The notes under the pieces were generated by a model, which searched no databases, was not told the origin of the DNA, and saw nothing but the letters and a program-made list of their open reading frames with translations. From contig NZ_JAVFVR010000015.1 in NCBI RefSeq assembly GCF_030929595.1, positions 1-64,000 of the forward strand: a stretch of 64,000 nt of DNA, in the 5' to 3' direction. The position numbers and the translations under genes are program-made. The DNA is from Flavobacterium sp. LHD-85 (GTDB lineage: Bacteria; Bacteroidota; Bacteroidia; Flavobacteriales; Flavobacteriaceae). Below, one piece after another: positions 9,555 to 18,671 of this stretch (within the stretch, counting starts at the first letter, position 1; each line of letters opens with the position of its first letter).

Positions 9555-9600
9555 AAAAACTGTTATGCTGCAATTTACAAAAACTGTATCTGTATTGCTG
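9555..9600. promoter_or_regulatory. Candidate MocR operator (direct repeats)
   Basis: AAAAACTGT occurs at 9555-9563 and again at 9579-9587, 24 bases apart, each followed by a TGCTG word (9566-9570, 9596-9600). The pair lies between the divergent mocR and EamA starts. MocR regulators typically bind direct repeats in such regions. Binding itself is inference. Confidence 0.5.
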
Positions 9601-9656
9601 TTTAATTTTTTAGAAATTTGCTTCATCAAAAGAAAATAAATCCAAAAGCGAATTTT

Positions 9657-10571
9657 GTGAAAACAACAAAGTATTACGTAGCAGCAATTTCAGCCTTTAT
9701 TACATGGGGGCTTTTTAGCTTAGTTTTAAAACCGATACATGATTATCCGTCATTGGATATTCTGTTTTTCCGTGTTTTTAGCTGTGGTATTTTAATGCTT
9801 TTGATTGCTTTTCTATTCAAAAGAAAACAAATAAGAGAAACCATTGATATTTTTAAAGCCTTATCAAAATCAGAAAAAAGAAAATCAATTCTTTTAAATA
9901 TTGGCGGAAGCGCATTTTTGATGGCCAATTGGTTTACATTCATTTACGTAGTGAATCATATCAGCGTAAAAGCTGCTTCGTTGGCTTATCTTGTTTGCCC
10001 AATCCTGACTACATTATTAGCTTATTTTATATTAAATGAAAAACTGCTAAAAACACAATGGCTTTCTGTAGGATTAAGCATTTCAGGATGTTTGTTGCTT
10101 TCATACAGCGATATCATGGATATGTTTTTCAGCATCATTATTGGTCTTACTTATGCCGCTTATTTAGTAAGCCAGCGTGCCAACAGAGGTTTTGACAAGT
10201 TTATTGTTCTGACTTTTCATATCACATTGGCAGCATTGTTTTTATTACCGTTTTATCCGGTTTTTGGGGGACCGGTACCAACGGAATTTAAGTTTTATCT
10301 CTGCATTGAAACCATTGCAATTGTATTTACTATAATTCCGTTATTTCTCAATTTATATGCACTCTCTGGAATCAACTCTTCGACAGTTGGGATGTTATTA
10401 AACATTAATCCGATGATTGCATTTGGTTTGGCAGCCTTTTTTTTCAAAGAAAACATTACGCCTTTGCAGATTACAGCATACGGTATCATTTTTACCGCAG
10501 TGTTAGTTTTTAATTCGCATCATATTTTTGCCATAAAGCAAAAAATGACCTCAATATCCAAGGGTTCTTAA
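9657..10571 (+). CDS. EamA/DMT-superfamily transporter (RarD-like)
   Basis: About 304 residues with ten predicted membrane helices in two EamA halves (about residues 5-130 and 140-290 of this form). The first helix, YYVAAISAFITWGLFSLVLK, resembles RarD/EamA permeases. They usually export amino acids or other metabolites across the inner membrane. The start is uncertain. GTG at 9657 gives the typical short N-terminus; TTG at 9618 would add 13 charged residues. It is divergently paired with a MocR regulator, an arrangement usual for PLP-, GABA- or amino-compound-linked exporters. Confidence 0.85.
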   Translation: MKTTKYYVAAISAFITWGLFSLVLKPIHDYPSLDILFFRVFSCGILMLLIAFLFKRKQIRETIDIFKALSKSEKRKSILLNIGGSAFLMANWFTFIYVVNHISVKAASLAYLVCPILTTLLAYFILNEKLLKTQWLSVGLSISGCLLLSYSDIMDMFFSIIIGLTYAAYLVSQRANRGFDKFIVLTFHITLAALFLLPFYPVFGGPVPTEFKFYLCIETIAIVFTIIPLFLNLYALSGINSSTVGMLLNINPMIAFGLAAFFFKENITPLQITAYGIIFTAVLVFNSHHIFAIKQKMTSISKGS

Positions 10572-10637
10572 TTCTTAGTTTTCATATTTTTTATTGGTTT
10601 AAAATCGAAAATTGTCAGAATCTTAACAGGATGTTTA

Positions 10638-10672
10638 AACAGGAATGAGTATATTTCATTCCTGTTTTTTTT
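10638..10672 (+). terminator. Intrinsic terminator of the EamA gene
   Basis: An 11-bp perfect stem AACAGGAATGA/TCATTCCTGTT is followed by a T run. Confidence 0.88.
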
Positions 10673-10693
10673 GTGATAAACTGAAAAAATAGT

Positions 10694-10869
10694 AGCCACA
10701 GATTACACAGATTAAAAGGATTATATTCTTGTGCGAAAGAATGTTGCCGCGAATTACACGAATTTCCACAAATTTTGTTCACTATTTTAGAATAATTAAT
10801 TCGTGTTAATTTGTGTAATTTGTGGCGAATAAAAAAATCTTTTCAATCCTTTTAATTTGTGGCAAAAAA
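10694..10869. repeat. Nested intergenic inverted repeats
   Basis: The outer arms read GCCACAGATTACACAGATTA (10695 onward) and its imperfect complement ending AATTTGTGGC near 10863. The inner arms are GCCGCGAATTACACGAATTT (from about 10745) and a complement ending in AATTTGTGGCG (near 10828). The whole 320-base gap between the EamA terminator and the acyl-CoA oxidase gene is filled by this structure. No gene is seen in it. Confidence 0.75.
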
Positions 10870-10895
10870 ACTAATACGAAACGAATATTATTGAT

Positions 10896-13154
10896 ATGAA
10901 AGCCGCCAAACTTCAAGCCTTTACTCCATTATTTTATTTAGTGTGGTCAGATGATTTACTGACACAGAAAGAATTTACAACTTTAAAAGAGTTTATAAAT
11001 TCGCTAACTGTTTTGTCTCAAGAAGAAAAAGAATATTTGCTCTCTAAAGCAGATATTTCAAATCCGCCTTCGCGAAATGAACTCACACAATGGAAATCGG
11101 ATATCGAGAAAAGTATTCAAGATACCTCTTCAATCAAATCGATTTTTGATATTGCTAAAGCGCTTTCAGGCAGTGATTTGGATTTAACGCCAATCGAATC
11201 CGATTTCAAAAAACTAGAAAATGATTTGGGAATTTTAGGTGAAGAAGCGCTTCAAAATTTTAAAACCAAAGCAGGTTCTTTTACGGCAGATTCTCATACG
11301 AATGCCAGTTTTGATATTCAGAAAATCACTCAGATTTTAGACGGAAAAGAAGCCGCAATAATCAAGAGAGTAAAATCTGTGATTTCAAGACCCGAGTTTG
11401 CTTACGAAACTTCTACCGATATTAACGTTTTCAGACAAACTGTTTACAAATGGTGTAAAATTCTGGCCGATGAAAACCTTGGAAGCATGGCATACCCAAA
11501 AGAATACGGTGGAGGAGGAAATATCGAAGATTATTTTGCCATTATGGAAACGCTTAGTTATCACGATTTAAGTCTGGTGATTAAATTCGGAGTTCAATTC
11601 GGACTTTGGGGAATGAGTGTTCAATCTCTAGGAACTGAAAAACATTATGCTAAATATTTAAAAGATATTGGTTCGTTGAAGCTTCCTGGCTGTTTTGCCA
11701 TGACCGAAACACATCACGGATCGAACGTAAAAGGTTTGGAAACTACAGCAACTTACAATCATAGCGATCAAACTTTTACCATTCATACCCCTAATAAAAA
11801 TGCGCAAAAAGAATATATCGGCAATGCAGCCGTTCACGGACAAAAAGCAACTGTTTTCGCGAAATTAATTATTGACGATCACGATTACGGCGTGAATGCC
11901 TTTGTGGTTCCGTTACGCGATCCAAATGGAAATGTCGTAAATGGTGTAACAATTGGCGATTGTGGTCATAAAATGGGATTAAATGGAGTAGATAACGGAA
12001 CCATTAGTTTTGATAATGTAGTAATTCCGAAAGAAGATATGCTCGATCGTTTTGCTTCTGTGAACGAGAAAGGTGAATTCGAAAGTCCGATTCCGAGTGA
12101 TAACCGTAGATTTTTTACCATGTTAGGCACTTTGGTAGGAGGAAGAATCGGAATTCCGCGTTCCGCTTTAGCGGCAGCAAAATCTGGATTGACAATTGCC
12201 ATTCGCTACAGCGATCAAAGAAGACAATTCGGACCAGAAGGCGGATCTGAAGTTCCGATTTTAAATTATAGAATGCATCAGCGTAGATTATTACCACATT
12301 TGGCTAAAACTTATGCGGTTCATTTTGGGCTTCAATATTTAACCAAAAGATTTTTAAATAGAACTGAAGCTGAAATGCAAGAAATTGAAGCACTAGCTGC
12401 AGGAATGAAATCCTATTCAACTTGGAGCACCAGAGATATTTTGCAGGAATGCCGTGAAGCGTGTGGAGGAAAAGGATATTTATCCGAAAACCGAATCGAT
12501 GCACTTAAAAATGATACTGAAATTTACACAACTTTTGAGGGCGATAATACGGTTTTGATGCAATTGGTAGCTAAAAATCGTTTGGCAGAATTCAGAAAAT
12601 CGTTTGGAGAAATGGGTTCGTTGGGAATCATTAATTATGTGTATGAAAATGCAAAAACAGCTATTGCAGAAAAGAACCCAATTGCAACCCGCAGAACAGA
12701 AGATGAGCATTTATTGGATGGAGAATTTCATCTTCAGGCATTTGTTCACAGAGAAAAAACAATTTTGGCTTCTGCGGCGCGACGTATCAAGAAATTAATT
12801 GACGGTGGATTAGAACCTTATGACGCTTTTAATGTCGTTCAGCATCAAATGATTGATGTTTCGCAGGCCTATTTGGAAAGAATAGTTCTAGAGCAATTTC
12901 AGATTGCAATAAAAACCGTTGAAGACGAACCTTCAAAAGCAATTTTGACAAAACTGAATCAGTTGTACGCACTTTCAACGATTGAAAAAAATAAAGCTTG
13001 GTATTTGGAAGATGGTTATATGGAAGCGGTTAAAACCAAAGCAGTCCGTAAAATTGTAAATCAACTTTGCTGGGATATTCGTCCCGATGCTGTAGCTCTG
13101 GTAAATGCTTTTGATATTCCAGAAAGCTGTTTGGCAGCGCCAATTGCGGTTTGA
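10896..13154 (+). CDS. Acyl-CoA dehydrogenase/oxidase-family flavoprotein, long form
   Basis: A 752-residue protein, the length of peroxisomal-type acyl-CoA oxidases rather than the ~380 residues of ordinary acyl-CoA dehydrogenases. The middle domain carries GCFAMTETHHGSNVKGLET near residue 263. FAD/substrate contacts CGGKGYLSENRIDAL and the TTFEGDNTVLMQLVAKN block with the likely catalytic Glu lie near residues 525-565. A 150-residue N-terminal extension and an ACOX-like C-terminal helical domain are present. It would introduce the alpha,beta double bond in fatty acyl-CoA. Whether electrons go to oxygen or to ETF cannot be decided from sequence. No other beta-oxidation gene is adjacent. Confidence 0.87.
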   Translation: MKAAKLQAFTPLFYLVWSDDLLTQKEFTTLKEFINSLTVLSQEEKEYLLSKADISNPPSRNELTQWKSDIEKSIQDTSSIKSIFDIAKALSGSDLDLTPIESDFKKLENDLGILGEEALQNFKTKAGSFTADSHTNASFDIQKITQILDGKEAAIIKRVKSVISRPEFAYETSTDINVFRQTVYKWCKILADENLGSMAYPKEYGGGGNIEDYFAIMETLSYHDLSLVIKFGVQFGLWGMSVQSLGTEKHYAKYLKDIGSLKLPGCFAMTETHHGSNVKGLETTATYNHSDQTFTIHTPNKNAQKEYIGNAAVHGQKATVFAKLIIDDHDYGVNAFVVPLRDPNGNVVNGVTIGDCGHKMGLNGVDNGTISFDNVVIPKEDMLDRFASVNEKGEFESPIPSDNRRFFTMLGTLVGGRIGIPRSALAAAKSGLTIAIRYSDQRRQFGPEGGSEVPILNYRMHQRRLLPHLAKTYAVHFGLQYLTKRFLNRTEAEMQEIEALAAGMKSYSTWSTRDILQECREACGGKGYLSENRIDALKNDTEIYTTFEGDNTVLMQLVAKNRLAEFRKSFGEMGSLGIINYVYENAKTAIAEKNPIATRRTEDEHLLDGEFHLQAFVHREKTILASAARRIKKLIDGGLEPYDAFNVVQHQMIDVSQAYLERIVLEQFQIAIKTVEDEPSKAILTKLNQLYALSTIEKNKAWYLEDGYMEAVKTKAVRKIVNQLCWDIRPDAVALVNAFDIPESCLAAPIAV

Positions 13155-13186
13155 TTTTAAACCATATAAATGATATAAGTTTTAAA

Positions 13187-13230
13187 AATAACTTTGTCAA
13201 AGTTACAAGCTTTGATAAAGTTATTTTTAT
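13187..13230. terminator. Terminator-like hairpin between convergent genes
   Basis: A 16-bp stem with one G-T pair, AATAACTTTGTCAAAG (13187-13202) against 13210-13225, is followed by T residues. It lies after the acyl-CoA oxidase gene and before the end of the CHMI gene. Confidence 0.75.
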
Positions 13231-13275
13231 ATCAGTAAGTCTTTAGGTATAAAATTAATTGATAGGTAAAAGTTT

Positions 13276-13620
13276 TTATATCATTGTTTTATTAAAATAG
13301 TTTGACTTTTCAAATTCTTGAATATTAATAGAAATTACAGAAACTTCTGGAAGTAGCGCATTTAGTTTTGTGACGATTATTTTTGACAGATTGCTCTTTT
13401 GCTCGTCATTTCTCCCTTCCATAATGTAGCTGAAAACATGAATAAAATCATCTAAGGTATTTCCGTTGTTATAATACGTAAAAGGATTAATGCGCACTTT
13501 AATTTCAGAACCAGCAAAAAGATTAGTCGATAAAGCGGCGTCAAAAACTCCCAGCATTATTTCATCTGCAGCTAGTCGGCGTAGCACATTTTCTGAACAA
13601 TCAATTATAAAGTGTGGCAT
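13276..13620 (-). CDS. 5-carboxymethyl-2-hydroxymuconate isomerase-family (CHMI) tautomerase
   Basis: This 114-residue protein starts MPHFIIDCSENVL, matching the CHMI family in which Pro at position 2 becomes the N-terminal catalytic base after Met removal. The conserved GRNDEQKSNLSKIIV helix is present near residue 70. CHMI isomerises 5-carboxymethyl-2-hydroxymuconate in homoprotocatechuate breakdown. No other gene of that pathway is visible here, so the true substrate may differ. A -7 box lies 29 bases upstream. Confidence 0.85.
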   Translation of the reverse strand: MPHFIIDCSENVLRRLAADEIMLGVFDAALSTNLFAGSEIKVRINPFTYYNNGNTLDDFIHVFSYIMEGRNDEQKSNLSKIIVTKLNALLPEVSVISINIQEFEKSNYFNKTMI

Positions 13621-13649
13621 AATTTTAAGTTTTATCAGGTTTGTTGTAA

Positions 13650-13657
13650 CAAAAATA
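13650..13657 (-). promoter_or_regulatory. -7 promoter box of the CHMI gene (TATTTTTG)
   Basis: Perfect TAnnTTTG on the minus strand, 29 bases before the CHMI start codon. No clear -33 element was seen. Confidence 0.5.
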
Positions 13658-13698
13658 TAAAAAAGGTTACTTGTAATATTTTAGAATACACACTTTAT

Positions 13699-13706
13699 TA
13701 TATTTG
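13699..13706 (+). promoter_or_regulatory. -7 promoter box of the DUF6377 gene (TATATTTG)
   Basis: Perfect TAnnTTTG 24 bases before the TTG start at 13731. It overlaps the alternative TTG at 13704, so translation must begin downstream of that codon if this promoter is used. Confidence 0.6.
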
Positions 13707-13730
13707 TATATCTTATTTTATTTTGTCAGT

Positions 13731-15377
13731 TTGAAAAATCTATTTCTTTCCGTTTTTATAGTTCTTGTCAGCTTTCCTCTTTTTGCATCGGAGAGCACAG
13801 ATGTTATTTTAAAAGAACTAAACGAAGCAATCAAAAATAAACAGCATTACGTAAAGATTAAAGAAGAACGAATTGCGAATTTTAAGAAAATTAAATCTGA
13901 TAATCTTACCAAAGAGCAAGAATACAATTATAACAAAACGCTGTATTTAGAGTATCAGAAACTAAATTCAGATTCGGCAATTCAATACGTAAAAAAGAAT
14001 ATCAAAATTGCAGAAGAACTTCAGAATAAAGAACTTTTTAATTTAGCCCAACTGCAACTTGTAACGCTTTATTCTTCTTCTGGAAAATACCGTGAATCTG
14101 AAGCAATTTTAAAGAGTATTAATAAAAAAAGCCTTCCTGCTTCATTACTCCCAAATTATTATATTTCATATCGTGAGTTTTTCGAGCATTATGCGGCTAA
14201 TAGTTACAGTGCAGAATACAGAAAACAGATTGGAAAATATCGTGATTCTTTGTTAGGGATTTTAAATCCGAATACTTTAGATTATCAGATTAACAGAATC
14301 CAACAGGAAATTTTTATTCATAGAAAATATAAAGAATCGGAAAAGCAATTACTCTCTTTATTGAGTAAAACAAAAGATGAAAGTCCAAACTATGCTATGA
14401 TTACCTATTTGTTGGGTAAAATAGGCGAAGCGACACATGATTTGGAAGCCAGAAAAAGATACTACGCACTTTCGGCGACTTCGGATATTAAAAATGCCAA
14501 TAAAGACAATGCTTCTTTGCAGGAACTGGCTTTGGTTTTTTATGAAATTGGAGATGTTGATATGGCTTATAAACTTACACAATCGGCTATTGAAGACGCT
14601 TTGTATTGCAATGTCCAGTTTCGTACGCTTTTAATGTCAGAAGTATATTCGATTATCAATACAGTATATTTAGAACGTGAAGCGCAAAGAAAAAGCGAAT
14701 TACAGATTTACTTGCTTTGCATCAGTTTGCTTTCTCTGTTTTTATTGGTTGCGATTATTTACGTTTACAAGCAGATGAAGAAGGTTTCGAGAATTCGATC
14801 AGAGCTTTATGAAACCAGTCAGAAATTAGCTGAATTAAACAAAGATATTACCGAAACAAACAGTCAGCTTCAGGAAAGTAACCTGCAATTGTCTGAATCT
14901 AATTTGGTTAAAGAAGAATATATTGCGCATTTCTTCAATCTTTGTTCGACTTATATCAATAAGCTGGAGAATTATCGAATTATTTTGAACAAGAAAGCAA
15001 CGGCAAAACAATTTGATGAGATTTATAAAATCTTAAAGTCAACTACTCTGGTTGATAATGAATTGGAAGAATTGTACAAGAACTTCGATATTATCTTTTT
15101 GAACTTATATCCAACATTTGTCAAAGATTTCAATGCCTTATTAATTCAAGAAGAACAGATTGTTCTCAAGCAAAATGAATTGTTAAATACCGAGCTTCGA
15201 ATTTTTGCTTTAATCAGATTAGGAATTACTGACAGTGTTAAAATAGCGGCATTTTTACGTTATTCTTTAAGCACAATTTACAACTATCGCACAAGAGCTC
15301 GAAATAAGGCCGCAGTTTCGCGAAATGATTTCGAAGAAATGGTCATGAAAATCGGCTCAAAGGCTTTGAAAGTATAA
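13731..15377 (+). CDS. DUF6377-type TPR regulator with a membrane segment and C-terminal helix-turn-helix
   Basis: About 548 residues. Signal-like N-terminus (LFLSVFIVLVSFPLFA), helical TPR-like repeats to about residue 310, one membrane segment (LLCISLLSLFLLVAIIYVY), a coiled coil rich in NSQLQESNLQLSESN, then a LuxR-like end with LGITDSVKIAAFLRYSLSTI. Such proteins usually act as transmembrane regulators of polysaccharide-use genes in Bacteroidota. The TTG at 13731 is chosen because it starts the signal sequence and lies downstream of the -7 box. The GH3 gene 204 bases downstream is the likely target. No SusC/SusD pair is nearby. Confidence 0.82.
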   Translation: MKNLFLSVFIVLVSFPLFASESTDVILKELNEAIKNKQHYVKIKEERIANFKKIKSDNLTKEQEYNYNKTLYLEYQKLNSDSAIQYVKKNIKIAEELQNKELFNLAQLQLVTLYSSSGKYRESEAILKSINKKSLPASLLPNYYISYREFFEHYAANSYSAEYRKQIGKYRDSLLGILNPNTLDYQINRIQQEIFIHRKYKESEKQLLSLLSKTKDESPNYAMITYLLGKIGEATHDLEARKRYYALSATSDIKNANKDNASLQELALVFYEIGDVDMAYKLTQSAIEDALYCNVQFRTLLMSEVYSIINTVYLEREAQRKSELQIYLLCISLLSLFLLVAIIYVYKQMKKVSRIRSELYETSQKLAELNKDITETNSQLQESNLQLSESNLVKEEYIAHFFNLCSTYINKLENYRIILNKKATAKQFDEIYKILKSTTLVDNELEELYKNFDIIFLNLYPTFVKDFNALLIQEEQIVLKQNELLNTELRIFALIRLGITDSVKIAAFLRYSLSTIYNYRTRARNKAAVSRNDFEEMVMKIGSKALKV

Positions 15378-15389
15378 ATATTCGTTTTA

Positions 15390-15470
15390 AATTCACTACT
15401 TTTTTTATGGTTTTTTAAAATTTAAAAATCTGTAAATCAATGTTTTAATTTTTTAATTCACTACTTTTTT
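15390..15470 (+). promoter_or_regulatory. Direct repeats upstream of the GH3 gene
   Basis: The 16-base word AATTCACTACTTTTTT occurs at 15390-15405 and 15455-15470, 65 bases apart, between the DUF6377 regulator and the GH3 gene. It is a candidate binding site or transcription element. Its role is inference. Confidence 0.5.
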
Positions 15471-15581
15471 GTATCCAAAAATGTAAGTTGTACGATAACG
15501 TTTTAGTTTTACAATATGATAAAAAAGTTTTTCTCAAAAAGACTTTCCCTATTATAAACTAATGCTTTAATAATTACTGTT

Positions 15582-17798
15582 ATGTTAAAAAACGTTAAAA
15601 CAATTGTTGTTTTACTTTTGCTAAGTTCTGTTGGAATAAATGCCCAGAACAAAGTTCCAGTTTATCTAGACGATAAAAAACCGATTGAAGAGCGTGTAGA
15701 AGATGCGCTTAAACGAATGACTACCGAAGAGAAAATTGCCATGATTCATGCGCAATCTAAATTTAGTTCTCCAGGTGTAAAACGTCTTGGAATTCCAGAA
15801 AACTGGATGACCGATGGACCACACGGAATTCGTGCTGAGGTAAAATGGGACGAATGGGATCAGGCTGGATGGACAAACGACTCTTGTATTGCTTTTCCTG
15901 CGCTTACTGCACTTTCATCGACATGGAACAAAGAATTGGCTTCTTTATATGGTAAATCTATTGGAGAAGAGGCGCGTTACCGTAACAAAAATGTATTATT
16001 AGGGCCTGGTGTAAACATTTACAGAAGTCCATTAAACGGGCGTAACTTCGAATATATGGGAGAAGATCCGTTTTTAGCTTCAAAAATGGTTGTTCCTTAT
16101 ATTAAAGGAGTGCAGTCAAATGGAGTTGCTGCCTGCGTTAAGCACTTTGCTTTAAACAATCAGGAAACTAAACGTAATTCTGTTGACGTAATTGTTGACG
16201 ATCGTACGTTGTATGAAATTTATCTTCCTGCTTTTAAAGCTGCAGTTCAAGAAGGTGATGTTTGGTCAATTATGGGTGCTTACAATAAATACAAAGGTCA
16301 GCAATGTTGCCATAACGAATATTTGTTAAACGATATTCTTCGCGGAGAATGGGGCTTCAAAGGAGTTGTAGTTTCTGACTGGGGTGGTGTTAACGATACT
16401 AAACAAGCTATTCACAACGGTTTAGATATGGAATTTGGTTCATGGACAAATGGTTTGTCTTGGGGAACAAGTAATGCTTACGACAACTATTATTTAGCAA
16501 AACCATATTCTGAAATGATCAGAAAAGGAGAAGTTGGAACAAAAGAATTAGACGAAAAAGTACGTCGTATTCTACGTTTATCTTTCTTGACAACAATGGA
16601 TAGAAATCGTCCTTTTGGATCTTTTGGAACAGAAGAACATGCTATTGCAGGACGCAAAATTGCTGAAGAAGGAATTGTTTTATTGCAAAACAACAACAAC
16701 ATTCTGCCAATCAATCTTTCTAAAACTAAAAAGATTGCTGTAATTGGAGAAAATGCTATCAAAATGATGACTGTTGGTGGAGGAAGTTCTTCGCTTAAAG
16801 CAAGATACGAAATCACTCCATTAGAAGGTTTGAAGAAAAGAATCGGAAATCAAGCTGAAATTGTATATGCAAGAGGTTATGTAGGAGATCCTACAAGTAA
16901 TTATAACGGAGTTGTTGCTAAAGTAAGTTTAGAAGACAAACGTTCTCCAGCAGAATTAACTGCAGAAGCTTTAAAAGTGGCAAAAGATGCAGATATTGTT
17001 CTTTTCATCGGTGGATTGAACAAAAGCCCAAATCAAGATGATGAAGGACATGATCGTAATGAATTGAATTTATCTTATGGTCAGGATAAATTAATCAGCG
17101 ATTTAGCGAAAGTAAATAAAAACATTGTTTTCGTGAATATTTCTGGAAATGCAATTGCAATGCCTTGGATTAAAGAAGTTCCAGGAATTGTTCAAGGATG
17201 GTTTTTAGGAACTGAAGCAGGAAATGCTTTAGCAAATGTTTTGGTTGGAGATGTGAATCCATCAGGAAAATTATCTTTTACTTTCCCAGTAAAATTATCT
17301 GATAACGGAGCTCACGCTTTAGGCGAATTCCCAGGAGGCGATTCAGTAAAATACAATGAAGGAATTTTTGTAGGTTACCGTTGGGCAGATAAAAATAAAA
17401 TCAAACCATTGTTCTCTTTTGGCCACGGTTTAAGCTACACGACTTTTGCTTACGGAAAAGTAACAGCAGACAAAAAACAAATGAATGCTGGAGATAAAAT
17501 CACATTTACAGTAAACGTAAAAAACACAGGAAGCAGAGAAGGTTCTGAAGTAGTGCAATTGTATATTTCTGATTTAAAATCTTCATTGCCACGTCCGATA
17601 AAAGAATTAAAAGGTTTTGAGAAAGTTGCTCTTAAAGCTGGAGAAGAAAAAACAGTTACGTTTACAGTTGATAAAACGGCTTTAAGTTTCTTCGATGATA
17701 AAAAACACGACTGGGTTGCTGAACCTGGCGATTTTGAAGCCATAATTGGTGCTTCTTCAACAGATATTAAATCTAAAGTGAATTTTTCACTTAAATAA
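15582..17798 (+). CDS. Glycoside hydrolase family 3, probable beta-glucosidase
   Basis: This 738-residue secreted enzyme has a signal peptide TIVVLLLLSSVGINA. The GH3 N-terminal barrel includes NWMTDGPHGIR, NGRNFEYMGEDP and CVKHFALNNQE, with nucleophile Asp266 in VVVSDWGGV. The GH3 C-terminal alpha/beta sandwich covers about residues 365-600, and a fibronectin-III-like domain ends the protein (residues 650-735: SREGSEVVQLYISD, LKGFEKVALKAGE). It should remove beta-linked glucose, or possibly xylose, from oligosaccharide ends in the periplasm. It is followed by DUF1349 and acyltransferase genes. Confidence 0.92.
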   Translation: MLKNVKTIVVLLLLSSVGINAQNKVPVYLDDKKPIEERVEDALKRMTTEEKIAMIHAQSKFSSPGVKRLGIPENWMTDGPHGIRAEVKWDEWDQAGWTNDSCIAFPALTALSSTWNKELASLYGKSIGEEARYRNKNVLLGPGVNIYRSPLNGRNFEYMGEDPFLASKMVVPYIKGVQSNGVAACVKHFALNNQETKRNSVDVIVDDRTLYEIYLPAFKAAVQEGDVWSIMGAYNKYKGQQCCHNEYLLNDILRGEWGFKGVVVSDWGGVNDTKQAIHNGLDMEFGSWTNGLSWGTSNAYDNYYLAKPYSEMIRKGEVGTKELDEKVRRILRLSFLTTMDRNRPFGSFGTEEHAIAGRKIAEEGIVLLQNNNNILPINLSKTKKIAVIGENAIKMMTVGGGSSSLKARYEITPLEGLKKRIGNQAEIVYARGYVGDPTSNYNGVVAKVSLEDKRSPAELTAEALKVAKDADIVLFIGGLNKSPNQDDEGHDRNELNLSYGQDKLISDLAKVNKNIVFVNISGNAIAMPWIKEVPGIVQGWFLGTEAGNALANVLVGDVNPSGKLSFTFPVKLSDNGAHALGEFPGGDSVKYNEGIFVGYRWADKNKIKPLFSFGHGLSYTTFAYGKVTADKKQMNAGDKITFTVNVKNTGSREGSEVVQLYISDLKSSLPRPIKELKGFEKVALKAGEEKTVTFTVDKTALSFFDDKKHDWVAEPGDFEAIIGASSTDIKSKVNFSLK

Positions 17799-17830
17799 GT
17801 TTTTTTATTTCTAAAAATTGGTTGGTTTGT

Positions 17831-17860
17831 AAAGCTGCAAGTGTAAAAATTTGCAGCTTT
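17831..17860 (+). terminator. Hairpin after the GH3 gene
   Basis: Perfect 10-bp stem AAAGCTGCAA/TTGCAGCTTT followed by a weak T stretch. It may terminate or only attenuate transcription toward the DUF1349 gene. Confidence 0.65.
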
Positions 17861-17947
17861 GCTTTTGTCTTAAAAAGTTAGATGTAAAAATGTTAAATGT
17901 GAAACGTTAGAGGTTTTGCTTTTTATTAAATAAAGAATCAAATTATA

Positions 17948-18595
17948 ATGAAAAGAATACTATTATTTACGATTGGATTTGTTCTATTTCAAAACCTTTC
18001 GGCTCAGAGTTTGAATAAAATGCAATGGTTTAATGAACCTGAAAAATGGGAAATTAAAAATAATGCTTTAATTATGAATGTCACTGCGAATAGCGATTAT
18101 TGGAGAATTTCGCATTATGGTTTTACAGTGGATGATGCGCCTTTTTACTATGCAACTTATGGAGGCGAATTTGAAGCAAAAGTAAAATTGACAGGAAATT
18201 ATATCGCTCGTTTTGACCAGATGGGCTTAATGATTCGTATCGACGAAAAGAATTATATAAAAACAGGAGTAGAATTCGTTGACGGAAAATTTAATGTAAG
18301 TACCGTTGTAACACATGATAAAAGTGATTGGAGTGTAACAACTTTAGACAAAGTGCCTCCTTTTATCTGGATAAAAGCCGTACGACGATTAGATGCTGTT
18401 GAGATATTTTATTCTTTTGATGATAAAAATTATATCATGACCAGAAATGCGCCTTTGCAAGATAACACGCCTGTGATGGTTGGTTTAATGGCCGCTTCTC
18501 CAGACGGAAAAGGTTTTGAAGCAAAATTCGAAAATTTCACTGTAAAGCATTTACCAGACCAAAGAAGATTGGAATGGCTTAAAAATCATCAATAG
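17948..18595 (+). CDS. Secreted DUF1349-family protein (concanavalin-like fold)
   Basis: A 215-residue protein with signal peptide ILLFTIGFVLFQNLSAQ. The rest matches the DUF1349 beta-sandwich: WRISHYGFTVDDAPFYYA, the Gln-Met-Gly-Leu-Met-Ile-Arg strand and the VMVGLMAASPDGKGFEAKF end. Related proteins are concanavalin-A-like lectin/glucanase folds of unclear activity. Its place after a GH3 suggests carbohydrate handling, which is inference. Confidence 0.82.
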   Translation: MKRILLFTIGFVLFQNLSAQSLNKMQWFNEPEKWEIKNNALIMNVTANSDYWRISHYGFTVDDAPFYYATYGGEFEAKVKLTGNYIARFDQMGLMIRIDEKNYIKTGVEFVDGKFNVSTVVTHDKSDWSVTTLDKVPPFIWIKAVRRLDAVEIFYSFDDKNYIMTRNAPLQDNTPVMVGLMAASPDGKGFEAKFENFTVKHLPDQRRLEWLKNHQ

Positions 18596-18671
18596 ATTAA
18601 ATTTCAATTTTTAAATACCAAATTCCAAAAACTTAAACTATAAATCATAACTTAACTTAAACCAAACACAA

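Noticed and set aside
9545..9629. Upstream start for the MocR gene adding 28 residues
   Set aside because: The extension is unlike GntR N-termini and overlaps the candidate operator and the divergent gene.
13276..13620. Homoprotocatechuate degradation locus
   Set aside because: Only a lone CHMI-family gene is present; no dioxygenase, decarboxylase or hydratase lies nearby.
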